Shown here: piece by piece, positions 8,553-16,158 of the stretch
How the letters are laid out: each line of letters begins with the position of its first letter
Numbering within the stretch: position 1 is the first letter of the stretch
Origin: Nocardioides sp. NBC_00368
Lineage (GTDB): Bacteria > Actinomycetota > Actinomycetes > Propionibacteriales > Nocardioidaceae
Direction of reading: 5' to 3'
DNA: 64,000 nucleotides
Assembly: GCF_036090055.1 (NCBI RefSeq)
Contig: NZ_CP107970.1
Location: forward strand, 1,180,501 to 1,244,500
Made by a program: the position numbers and the translations under genes
Notes under the pieces: generated by a model
Database searches by the model: none
Told to the model about the DNA's origin: nothing
Seen by the model: only the letters and a program-made list of their open reading frames with translations

Positions 8553-9233
8553 ATGACACGGAAGGTCAAGGACGACGGTCGTTCCTCGCGCTGGGACGCC
8601 CACCGGGAGGCGAGGCGCGCAGAGCTGGTCGCGGCGGCCGTACGTGCCGTGGACTCCGCCGGCGCCGAGGTCTCGATCGCCGACATCGCCACAGAGGCCG
8701 GGGTGAGCAAACCGGTGCTCTACCGCTACTTCGCCGACAAGGCGGAGCTGCACGGGGCGGTGGGGATGTGGGCCGCGCGGCAGATCCTGGACGCGGTCGT
8801 CGATGCGGTGCTCGCGCCTGCGCCGACCCGGCGGCGCGTCGAGGCAGGGGTCGCTGCGTACGTCGAGACCATTGCCCAGCACCCCAACGTCTACCTGCTC
8901 CTGGTGCGCCAGCACACCGGCGGCACCGACCCGCTCGCCGACGGCAAGCAGCTCATCGCGGCGACCTTCGCGCGCCTGCTCGGCGACACCTTCGGTCGTC
9001 TCGGTGTGGATGCCGCGGGCGCCGAGCCGTGGGCGCACAGCCTGGTCGGGATCGGTGAGTCCGCGGGCCAGTGGTGGCTCGACCGGCGCACCATGTCGCG
9101 CGCCGCGTTCACCCGCTACCTGAGCGAGTTCGTCTGGCACGCCCTGGAGGGCACCACCGCCGAGTACGGCGTCGACCTGAGCGACCTGGACCGTCCCGAG
9201 ATCGTCACCCCGCTGCGAAAGAGCCCCCGATGA
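8553..9233 (+). CDS. TetR family transcriptional regulator
   Basis: 226 residues. The N-terminal HTH is AEVSIADIATEAGVSKPVLY then RYFADKAELHGAVG, followed by an all-helical ligand domain. An in-frame GTG at 8544 could add three residues (M-Q-D); the ATG at 8553 is equally possible because neither has a Shine-Dalgarno. Its stop overlaps the start of the DUF4873 gene (ATGA), so the two are translationally coupled. It probably represses itself and the divergent oxygenase. Confidence 0.92.
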   Translation: MTRKVKDDGRSSRWDAHREARRAELVAAAVRAVDSAGAEVSIADIATEAGVSKPVLYRYFADKAELHGAVGMWAARQILDAVVDAVLAPAPTRRRVEAGVAAYVETIAQHPNVYLLLVRQHTGGTDPLADGKQLIAATFARLLGDTFGRLGVDAAGAEPWAHSLVGIGESAGQWWLDRRTMSRAAFTRYLSEFVWHALEGTTAEYGVDLSDLDRPEIVTPLRKSPR

Positions 9234-9505
9234 GCGAGCACGAGCCCCAGCACCTCTACGACGGTCCCGCCCGCCTCGAGTCCGCGGGCGCAACCTGGGA
9301 GGTCGACGTCGCGCTGCGCGGCGTGTTCCAGCCGATCGACGGCCACTTCCACTGGTACGGCCGGGTCGCGACGGCCCTCGAGGGCGTACGCAACGGCCAG
9401 ACCGTCACCGTCCAGACGGACCACGGCGAGGCCGAGGGTCGGCTCTCCGACATCGACCCCTGGGGCCGGTTCCGGGTCTCCGGGACGGGGAAGCCGCCGT
9501 TCTGA
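9230..9505 (+). CDS. DUF4873 protein
   Basis: 91-residue soluble protein resembling DUF4873: YDGPARL near the start, DVALRGVFQPIDGHFHWYGR, and a late GRFRVSGTGKPPF. The family is often found alone or fused to flavin-dependent monooxygenases in actinobacteria; its function is not established. The ATG overlaps the TGA of the TetR gene by ATGA. Coupling to the repressor and closeness to the AurF-like oxygenase suggest a role in the same oxidation or detoxification step, which is inference. Confidence 0.8.
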   Translation: MSEHEPQHLYDGPARLESAGATWEVDVALRGVFQPIDGHFHWYGRVATALEGVRNGQTVTVQTDHGEAEGRLSDIDPWGRFRVSGTGKPPF

Positions 9506-9517
9506 CGCCGCGGAACC

Positions 9518-10279
9518 TCAGCGCACGAGCATGAGCGTCGCGGCGCCGATCCCGACGACGACGATCAGCGAACGTAGCACCGCGGCCGGCAGGCGACGAC
9601 CGATGTGGGCACCGACGTACCCGCCCACGACCGAGCCCGCGGCGAGCAGTCCGACGGCCCGCCAGTCGAGGTCGGCGATCGCCAGGAAGATCACGGTCGC
9701 GACCACGTTCGAGGCCATCACCGCGAACGTCTTGAGCGCGTTGACGGTGCGGAACTCCAGGTCGGTCCCGAGCCCGAGCACGGCCATCATCATCACCCCG
9801 GACCCGGCGCCGAAGTAGCCGCCGTAGACGCCGGTCAGCGTCGCGAACACGGTGGTCAGACCAGAGATCCGCACGCGCGGCTCGTCGTCGGTGGCGTGCT
9901 GGCGCAGGAACCGGCTCAGCCGAGGCTGGATTCCGACGAGTACGCAGGTGCCCAGGATCAGCCACGGCACGACCGCCTCGAAGACCGACCCCGGCAGCCA
10001 CAGGAGAAGCAAGGATCCGGCGACGCCGCCTCCGGCCGCCGTCATCAGCACGGCAGCGGTGACGCCCGGATGCTCCGCGAGCTCACGCCGGTAGCCGAAG
10101 GAGCCACTCAGTCCGGCCGGCGTCATCCCGACCGTGTTGGAGGTGTTGGCCACCACCGGCGGCAGCCCGACCGCGACCAGGACCGGAAAGCTGAGCAGCG
10201 AGGCGACGCCGACGGTGGAGGTGAGGATGCCGGCGCCCAGGCCCGCGGCCAGCACCGCGAGCTGATCCAGCCACGTCAT
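9518..10279 (-). CDS. TauE/SafE family sulfite/organic-acid exporter
   Basis: 253 residues with about eight hydrophobic segments and the family's duplicated layout. The first half has GAGILTSTVGVASLLSFPVL and NTVGMTPAGLSGSFGY. The second half has VYGGYFGAGSGVMMMAVLGL, then VNALKTFAVMASNVVATVIF. Family members move sulfite, sulfonate-derived or other small anions across the membrane; the substrate here is unknown. Its ATG overlaps the stop of the upstream GntR gene (ATGA), so the two are one transcript and transport may be under GntR control. Confidence 0.9.
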   Translation of the reverse strand: MTWLDQLAVLAAGLGAGILTSTVGVASLLSFPVLVAVGLPPVVANTSNTVGMTPAGLSGSFGYRRELAEHPGVTAAVLMTAAGGGVAGSLLLLWLPGSVFEAVVPWLILGTCVLVGIQPRLSRFLRQHATDDEPRVRISGLTTVFATLTGVYGGYFGAGSGVMMMAVLGLGTDLEFRTVNALKTFAVMASNVVATVIFLAIADLDWRAVGLLAAGSVVGGYVGAHIGRRLPAAVLRSLIVVVGIGAATLMLVR

Positions 10280-10977
10280 CAGTCGCGGAGCAGGGCGACG
10301 TCGCTGACCAGCATGACGTGGCCGTGCATCGCGGCGGCGGCGGCCTGCGGGTCACCTGCGGCGATCGCGTCGGCGATCTTCTGGTGGCCGGCGAGCGAGG
10401 TCTTGGGCCGGTCGGGCTGGGAGAGCGACTCGATGCGGGTCTCCCGGATCAGCTCGCTGATCTCCGACATCATCTGCTCGAGCAGAGGGGAGTGGGCGGC
10501 CTCGGTGACCGCGTGATGGAAGAGCTCGTCGCCCTGGACGCCGCGCCCACCGCCCTCGATGTCGTCCGCCATCGCCTTCAGCGCCGCCTGGATGCGGTCC
10601 AGGTCCTCCTGCGTACGCCGCTGCGCAGCCAGCGCGGCGATCTTGGTCTCGAGCGCGTCGCGCGCCTCGATGACGTCCGGGATCCGCTCCGCGTGCGCCC
10701 GGATCGCATCGGTGATGCGCTCGACCCGCGGCTTGTCGGTCAGCACCGTCCCGTCGCCGTGCCGCACCGCGACGACGCCGATCACCTCGAGCGCGACCAG
10801 CGCCTGACTGAGGGTTGCCCGACTCACCCCGAGACTGGTCGCGAGCTGTCTCTCCGGCGGCAGCCGGTCACCTGACTTCAGGTCGTTCTCCGAGATCCAG
10901 GCAGTGATCTGCTCAGCGACCTGCTCGTACAGGCGGGTTCGCTGCAGCGGACGCGGAAAGCGCGCGGACTCACTCAT
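10279..10977 (-). CDS. FadR-type GntR transcriptional regulator
   Basis: 232 residues. The N-terminal winged helix is typical GntR (KSGDRLPPERQLATSLGVSR). The C-terminal FCD domain has its metal/effector His residues in DELFHHAVTEAAHS and AGHQKIADAI and late in HGHVML. The ATG at 10977 has no Shine-Dalgarno and follows TACTCT at the -10 distance, so the mRNA may be leaderless. A 25-bp site overlapping its -35 region recurs before the MatC-like carrier gene. FCD regulators usually sense organic acids, so a dicarboxylate or its CoA ester is a sensible effector. Confidence 0.92.
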   Translation of the reverse strand: MSESARFPRPLQRTRLYEQVAEQITAWISENDLKSGDRLPPERQLATSLGVSRATLSQALVALEVIGVVAVRHGDGTVLTDKPRVERITDAIRAHAERIPDVIEARDALETKIAALAAQRRTQEDLDRIQAALKAMADDIEGGGRGVQGDELFHHAVTEAAHSPLLEQMMSEISELIRETRIESLSQPDRPKTSLAGHQKIADAIAAGDPQAAAAAMHGHVMLVSDVALLRD

Positions 10978-11001
10978 GACTACAGAGTATGGACGTCAGG
11001 G

Positions 11002-11026
11002 CGGATTGACCTATTGGCTAGGCCAC
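11002..11026. promoter_or_regulatory. Proposed GntR operator, copy 1
   Basis: The core CCTATTGGCTAGGCCAC (11010-11026) contains the inverted repeat TGGC-TAG-GCCA. The whole 25-bp block matches 13524-13548 at 24 of 25 positions. It lies 25 bp upstream of the GntR start and covers its presumed -35 region, as expected for autorepression. Confidence 0.75.
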
Positions 11027-11055
11027 CAATGTCTGTGGGACACGTCACAACTGAG

Positions 11056-11088
11056 ACGTGGCCGCCCCCTGAGAGGGAGCGGCCACGT
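11056..11088. terminator. Hairpin terminator
   Basis: The perfect 10-bp arms ACGTGGCCGC (11056-11065) and GCGGCCACGT (11079-11088) are extended by inner CCCT/AGGG pairing. It lies just past the stop of the DHA2 pump gene and upstream of the GntR promoter. No T-run follows, as is common in actinobacteria. Confidence 0.8.
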
Positions 11089-11113
11089 AGGTCGTCGTAC
11101 GACTTCGGGCTGG

Positions 11114-12781
11114 TCAGCCCACGTGCACGCCGCCCTCTGGCCCGTCCGTCGCCAGCTCGGTGTGCTTGACGTTGAGGAAGATCCAGATGATCGCGGAGAC
11201 CCCGAGCATCATCACGGATCCGACCAGGAACGCTGCCTGGGCGCCGGAGGTGAAAGTGCCCTGGAACAGCGCGCCCTGGAAGAAGGACAAGTCGCTGCCT
11301 GGGATCAGGGCGTTCGGGTCCATCCCGGACTTGGTGATGCCGTCGTGCAGCGGAGCGGCGATGTCGTCACCACGGCTGTTGCTGAACTGGAGCGCCACCG
11401 TGCTCAGAATCGCGAGGCCGAGCGCACCGCCGACCTGCTGCATCGTGTTGAGGACGCCGGAGCCGATGCCCGAGTCCTCGGTCCGCACGTTGTGCACTGC
11501 GGTCAGGGTGAGCGGCACGAACACCATGCCCATGCCGATCGCCATGAGGAGGATGTACGGGAACAGGCTGGTCCAGTAGTTCACGTCCGCACCGACGGGG
11601 TTGCCCGCGCCGAGCGCCGAGAGGACCGCTGATGGGCTGTCGTCGACCTCGATGCGAGAGAACATGAACAGCGAGATCGCCGCGAGCAAGGTGCCTGTGC
11701 CCGAGAGGTAGCGCGGAGGGATCCGGGCCACCAGGTTGGACGACACGGCCGCGCCGATCACGATGCCGAACGAGAACGGCAGGAACGAGAAGCCGGCCTC
11801 GAGCGGGCTGAACCCCTTGATCTGCTGAACGAACAGGCTCAGGTAGAAGAACATCGCGAACATCGCGGCCGGGGCGATCATCATGGCCACGAAGCTCGTG
11901 GCCCGCGTCCGGTTCGCGAAGATCCGCATCGGCAGCAGCGGGTGGTCGACCCGCGACTCGATGACGACGAACGCGATCAGCAGGGCGGCGCCCGCGACGA
12001 GCGAGCTGATGGTCTGGACGTGGTCCCAGCCGTAGGCCTCCTCGCCGGCGCGCGAGAGGCCGAACACGATGCCCAGCAGGCCGAAGGTGCCGGTGATGGC
12101 GCCCGGGATGTCCAGCCAGCCGGTGTGCTTCTCCGACTCCTGCAGGATGCGGGGAGCCGCGAAGGCGGCGACCAGGCCGATCGGGACGTTGATCAGGAAG
12201 GTGAGCCGCCAGCCGTCGACGCCCAGGGGCTGGTCGAGGCCGGTGAGCCAACCGCCGAGGATCAGGCCGATCGCGGCGCCGATGCCCGACATGGTCGCGT
12301 ACGCCGCCATCGCGCGGTTGCGCTGAGGGCCGGCGGGGAACGTCGTGGTGATCAGCGCGAGCGCGGCCGGTGCGGCGAGCGCGGCACCGACACCCTGCAG
12401 GCCTCGCGAGCCGAGCAGCAGCGCCTCGTTCTGGGCGAGCCCGCCGAGGAGCGAGCCGATCGCGAAGACGGTCAGACCGCTGATGAAGAGGCGGCGCCGT
12501 CCGTAGAGGTCGCCGAGGCGGCCGCCGAGGAGCAGCAGGCCGCCGAATGCGAGCGCGTAGCCGGTGACGATCCAGGTCAGGTTCGCCTGGGAGATCTCGA
12601 GGTCCCTACCGATGTAGGGCAGCGCGATGTTGGCAATGGTCGAGTCGAGCACCACCATCAGCTGCGCGGTGAGGATGAGCACGAGGGCGAGACCGGCGTG
12701 CGGGACCTTGGCCTTCTCCTGCTCCGGCGGCGCGGTCGTGGAGATCGTCCCTTCGGCGCCGAGGGATTCGGTGTTGGTCAT
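11114..12781 (-). CDS. DHA2-type MFS drug efflux transporter
   Basis: 555 residues, EmrB/QacA-like 14-helix proton antiporter. Visible signatures are VVLDSTIANIALPYIGRDL (helix 1, family motif D1), GGRLGDLYGRRRLF (motif A) and GLQGVGAALAAPAALALIT (motif C region). A long extracytoplasmic loop precedes the last helix (SNSRGDDIAAPLHDGITKSG). It ends in a short hydrophilic tail. It follows its TetR repressor gene by 27 nt in the same direction. The likely role is export of toxic organic compounds in response to the TetR ligand. Confidence 0.92.
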   Translation of the reverse strand: MTNTESLGAEGTISTTAPPEQEKAKVPHAGLALVLILTAQLMVVLDSTIANIALPYIGRDLEISQANLTWIVTGYALAFGGLLLLGGRLGDLYGRRRLFISGLTVFAIGSLLGGLAQNEALLLGSRGLQGVGAALAAPAALALITTTFPAGPQRNRAMAAYATMSGIGAAIGLILGGWLTGLDQPLGVDGWRLTFLINVPIGLVAAFAAPRILQESEKHTGWLDIPGAITGTFGLLGIVFGLSRAGEEAYGWDHVQTISSLVAGAALLIAFVVIESRVDHPLLPMRIFANRTRATSFVAMMIAPAAMFAMFFYLSLFVQQIKGFSPLEAGFSFLPFSFGIVIGAAVSSNLVARIPPRYLSGTGTLLAAISLFMFSRIEVDDSPSAVLSALGAGNPVGADVNYWTSLFPYILLMAIGMGMVFVPLTLTAVHNVRTEDSGIGSGVLNTMQQVGGALGLAILSTVALQFSNSRGDDIAAPLHDGITKSGMDPNALIPGSDLSFFQGALFQGTFTSGAQAAFLVGSVMMLGVSAIIWIFLNVKHTELATDGPEGGVHVG

Positions 12782-12808
12782 CAGTTGGATTCCTTGGTGT
12801 GGTTGGAG

Positions 12809-13417
12809 TCAGCCGCGGATCACGGCAGGGAGGATGAGCTGGTCGACCACCTTGGCGATCAGCTCGTTCGTCGGCGGCTCCCCGAGGAGGAATGTGTGGT
12901 GCAGGACGATGCCCGGGAGGGCGGAGGAGATCAGTTCGAGATCGAGGTCATCGCGGAGCTCGCCGCGCTCCTGCGCGCGGCGGAACATCTCGGTCGCGAT
13001 GGCCTTCTTGGGGCCGACGACACCGCGTCGGAACGCCTCGGCGAACTCGGCGTCACGGGAGATCGCGGTGACGACGCTGCCGAAGATCGCGATCTGGCGC
13101 TGGTCGGTGAGACCGCCCATGCCGCAGAACGCGCCCAACAGGTCCTCGCGTAGGTCGCCGGTGTCGGGAGCCGTCATCGGCTCCTTGGTCGAGGTGAGCG
13201 CTTCGATCACGAGCTGGGCCTTGCCGTTCCACCGGCGGTAGAGCGTCGCCTTGGAGGCCTTGGCCCGCCCGGCGACGGCGTCCATCGTGAGCCGGTCGTA
13301 GCCCAGCTCGGCCAGGATGTCGATCGTCGCGTCGAAAATCTCCTGCTCCCGCTCGCCCTCGACTCGCGGGCGAGACTGCGCCTCGGCGGCGGCCCGGGCA
13401 GCTCGGGTGGGGGACAT
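12809..13417 (-). CDS. TetR family transcriptional regulator of efflux pump
   Basis: 202 residues. The HTH covers ILAELGYDRLTMDAVAGRAK followed by KATLYRRWNGKAQLV, with a C-terminal domain of the TetR_C type. The ATG at 13417 has GAGG five bases upstream. An upstream in-frame GTG at 13423 abuts that GAGG and is less likely. A GAAAC-N6-GTTTC palindrome sits 27 bp upstream. It is the first gene of a two-gene unit with the DHA2 pump, so it probably represses the pump and itself. Confidence 0.92.
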   Translation of the reverse strand: MSPTRAARAAAEAQSRPRVEGEREQEIFDATIDILAELGYDRLTMDAVAGRAKASKATLYRRWNGKAQLVIEALTSTKEPMTAPDTGDLREDLLGAFCGMGGLTDQRQIAIFGSVVTAISRDAEFAEAFRRGVVGPKKAIATEMFRRAQERGELRDDLDLELISSALPGIVLHHTFLLGEPPTNELIAKVVDQLILPAVIRG

Positions 13418-13443
13418 CGGCACCTCACAGATGAGTCGTTGAT

Positions 13444-13459
13444 GAAACGGTACGGTTTC
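13444..13459. promoter_or_regulatory. TetR operator, GAAACGGTACGGTTTC
   Basis: A 16-bp palindrome with perfect GAAAC/GTTTC arms and a GTAC centre; only the pair at positions 6 and 11 fails. A partial second copy (GTACGGAGTCGTTTC) follows at about 13474-13488. It lies directly upstream of the TetR-pump unit and is the likely autoregulatory site. Confidence 0.7.
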
Positions 13460-13523
13460 GTTTCAAGAGATAGTACGGAGTCGTTTCGTTCCAGGCAAGT
13501 CGGCCCTCGCTATTGACGTTCTC

Positions 13524-13548
13524 CGGATTGTCCTATTGGCTAGGCCAC
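13524..13548. promoter_or_regulatory. Proposed GntR operator, copy 2
   Basis: Matches the block at 11002-11026 in 24 of 25 positions, including CCTATTGGCTAGGCCAC. It lies just downstream of TTGACG (13513-13518), a good -35, and 66 bp before the MatC-like gene, where bound protein would block transcription. This links the GntR gene to the carrier/CoA-transferase operon. Confidence 0.75.
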
Positions 13549-13614
13549 TGAGCCGCCGTGATCCGGGTCACAAACCATGCGGTGTCATCTGGGGGCCAAC
13601 AGAAGGGAAGTCCG

Positions 13615-14943
13615 ATGGGACCGGAATGGGTGGCGATCATCGCGTTGGTCGCCTTGTTCGTGGCCGGCACGTTGCTGCCGATCAACATGGGAGCTCTGGC
13701 CTACGTCGCGGCCTGGCTGGTCGGGATGTTCGCGCTGAACCTCGACGAGAAGGAGATCCTGGCCGGCGTCAGCGCCGACCTGATCCTGACGCTGATAGGT
13801 GTCACCTATCTGTTCGCGATCGCCAGGAACAACGGCACGGTCGACCTGATCGTCAGTAGCGCCGTACGCGCTGTCGGAGGCCGGGTCGCTCTGATCCCGT
13901 GGGTGATGTTCGGTGTCACCGCGCTGCTGACCGCGATGGGCGCCGCCAGCCCGGCGGCCTGCGCGATCATCGGGCCGGTGGCCCTCGGGTTTGCGGGCCG
14001 CTACAAGATCAACCCGCTGATGATGGGCATGTTCGTCGTCCACGGCGCCCAGGGCGGTGGCTTCTCGCCGATCAGCATCTACGGCACCATCACCAACTCG
14101 GTCATGGTCGACAACGGCCTGCCCGCCAGCGAGATGACCGTCTTCCTGACCAGCCTGGTCGTCAACCTGATCATGGCGGGGATCCTCTTCTTCGCCCTCG
14201 GCGGGCGGTCGCTGATGTCGATGCGGCTCGACCCCGACGAGGCGGCCAGCGCCGCCGCCGGCGTACCGGGCGAGCTGAACGAGGGCGGCGTGACCGTCCC
14301 GGCGCGCGGCTACGGCACCGTCGCCCCGACCGGCACCAAGCCCGGCATCCGCACCGAGCAGGTGCTGACTCTCGCCGCCTTCGTGATCGTCGCGGCGATC
14401 GCCCTGTTCTTCGACAAGAACATCGGCTTCGCCTCGATCACCGCGGCGACCGTCCTCGCAGCGCTCTCGCCGAGCCAGCACAAGGACGCCATCCGCCAGA
14501 TCGCCTGGCCGACCGTGCTCCTGGTCGCCGGCGTCTCGACGTACGCCACGATCCTGAACACCGCCGGATCGCCCGAGTTCGTGGGTGGCTGGGCGGCCGG
14601 TCTGGGCGTCGCCGCGGTCGGTGCGCTCATCCTCTGCTACGTCGGGGCCGTGGTCTCCGCGTTCGCCTCCTCCACCGCACTGCTGCCGATCATCATCCCG
14701 ATCGCGGTGCCGCTGATCGCCGAGGGCGGGATCTCGGCGGCGATGTTCGTGGCCGCGCTGGCGATCTCCTCGACCATCGTCGACGTGAGCCCGTTCTCGA
14801 CCAACGGCGCGCTGATGCTGGCCAACCGGCCGGAGAGCATCACCGAGGAGCGCTACTACAAGCAGATCCTCGGCTACAGCGTCGTCGTGGTGCTCGTCGG
14901 TCCCCTCCTGGTCTGGGCCACCATGGTCCTCCCGGGGTGGTGA
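13615..14943 (+). CDS. MatC-like dicarboxylate carrier
   Basis: 442-residue membrane transporter resembling MatC (malonate/dicarboxylate carrier) within the ion-transporter superfamily. The N-terminal domain has NMGALAYVAAWLVGMFALNL and LTLIGVTYLFAIARNNGTVD. The conserved helix-breaking regions are MGAASPAACAIIGPVALGFA and, in the second half, SSTALLPIIIPIAVPLIAEG. About ten to twelve hydrophobic segments are seen, with a cytoplasmic loop around residues 200-240. AAGGGAAG precedes the ATG at 13615. The downstream CoA-transferase start is six bases past the stop. Likely role: uptake of a small dicarboxylate for CoA activation. Confidence 0.88.
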   Translation: MGPEWVAIIALVALFVAGTLLPINMGALAYVAAWLVGMFALNLDEKEILAGVSADLILTLIGVTYLFAIARNNGTVDLIVSSAVRAVGGRVALIPWVMFGVTALLTAMGAASPAACAIIGPVALGFAGRYKINPLMMGMFVVHGAQGGGFSPISIYGTITNSVMVDNGLPASEMTVFLTSLVVNLIMAGILFFALGGRSLMSMRLDPDEAASAAAGVPGELNEGGVTVPARGYGTVAPTGTKPGIRTEQVLTLAAFVIVAAIALFFDKNIGFASITAATVLAALSPSQHKDAIRQIAWPTVLLVAGVSTYATILNTAGSPEFVGGWAAGLGVAAVGALILCYVGAVVSAFASSTALLPIIIPIAVPLIAEGGISAAMFVAALAISSTIVDVSPFSTNGALMLANRPESITEERYYKQILGYSVVVVLVGPLLVWATMVLPGW

Positions 14944-14948
14944 CGCGC

Positions 14949-16118
14949 ATGCGTGGACCGCTCGACGACGTCGTCGTCCTCGACCTCTCCCGCGCCCTGG
15001 CCGGGCCGCACGCCGCGATGATGATGGGCGACCTCGGCGCCCGCGTGATCAAGGTGGAGGCGCCCGGGCACGGCGACGACACCCGGGGCTGGGGCCCACC
15101 GTTCGTGGGGGAGGAGGGGCAGCGGGAGGCGACGTACTTCCTCTCGGCCAACCGCAACAAGGAGTCGATCACCCTCGACCTCAAGGCCACCGACGACAAG
15201 GACGTGCTGCTGCGCCTGGTCGACCGTGCCGACGTGCTCATCGAGAACTTCCGCACCGGGGTGCTCGACCGGCTCGGGCTCGGCATCGACGAGCTCCAGG
15301 CCCGCAACCCCCGCCTCGTGGTGCTCTCGATCACCGGGTTCGGTCACGACGGCCCCGAGGGCGGGCGGTCCGGCTACGACCAGATCGCGCAGGGCGAGGC
15401 CGGGCTGATGTCGCTCACCGGCTCAGGTCCCGACGACCCGCAGCGGGTCGGCACCCCGATCGCGGACCTGCTGGCCGGGATGTACGGCGCCTACGGTGCG
15501 CTCGCCGCTCTGCACGAGCGGGACCGCACCGGCCGCGGCACCGTCGTCCGCACCTCGCTGCTCTCCGCGGTCGTCGGCGTGCACGGGTTCCAGGGGACCC
15601 GCTGGACGGTGGCCGGCGAGGTCGGCCGAGCGCAGGGCAACCATCACCCGAGCATCTCGCCGTACGGTCTGTTCCGCTGTGCCGACGGGACCGTGCAGAT
15701 CGCGGTGGGCAGCGAGGGGCTGTGGCGGCGGTTCTGCACCGCCTTCGACATCTCGCCCGACCTGGAGGGGATGGCCACCAACCCGGAGCGGGCGGCCAAC
15801 CGGGAGAAGGTCGTGGAGCTGGTCGAGGCGCTGTTCGCGCCGTGGCCTGCCGAGGAGCTGCTCGCCAAGCTCGCCGAGGCCGGTGTCCCGGCCGGCAAGG
15901 TGCGCACGCTGGACGAGGTCTACGCCTGGGAGCAGACCGCCAGCCAGGGTCTGCTGATCGACGTCGACCACTCGACGCTCGGCCATCTCACCCTGCCCGG
16001 GCCGCCGCTGCGGTTCTTCACCGAGGGAGCGGAGGTGACCCCCACCGGCCACGCGGCTCCGCCCACGCTCGACCAGCACGGCCCCGAACTGCGTACGTGG
16101 GTGGCGGATCAGCCCTGA
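14949..16118 (+). CDS. Class III CoA-transferase (CaiB/BaiF family)
   Basis: 389 residues. Family marks are LDLSRALAGPHAAMMMGDLG at the start, ARVIKVEAP, the NRNKESITLDLK motif, DVLIENFRTG, and PIADLLAGMYGAYGAL, which carries the catalytic-type Asp. The enzyme transfers CoA between acyl-CoA and a free carboxylate. An in-frame GTG at 14940 overlaps the carrier's TGA and is an alternative start. Coupling to a dicarboxylate carrier and a shared GntR operator suggest activation of an imported dicarboxylate; the exact acid is unknown. Confidence 0.92.
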   Translation: MRGPLDDVVVLDLSRALAGPHAAMMMGDLGARVIKVEAPGHGDDTRGWGPPFVGEEGQREATYFLSANRNKESITLDLKATDDKDVLLRLVDRADVLIENFRTGVLDRLGLGIDELQARNPRLVVLSITGFGHDGPEGGRSGYDQIAQGEAGLMSLTGSGPDDPQRVGTPIADLLAGMYGAYGALAALHERDRTGRGTVVRTSLLSAVVGVHGFQGTRWTVAGEVGRAQGNHHPSISPYGLFRCADGTVQIAVGSEGLWRRFCTAFDISPDLEGMATNPERAANREKVVELVEALFAPWPAEELLAKLAEAGVPAGKVRTLDEVYAWEQTASQGLLIDVDHSTLGHLTLPGPPLRFFTEGAEVTPTGHAAPPTLDQHGPELRTWVADQP

Positions 16119-16158
16119 ATCGGAGGAGGGGAGCGCCTGACTGGGATACTCCAGGATC

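Noticed and set aside
13899..14948. A 350-residue extension before the CoA-transferase
   Set aside because: It is an Arg/Pro-rich shadow frame of the MatC-like carrier gene. The CoA-transferase family begins at MRGPLDDVVVLDL.
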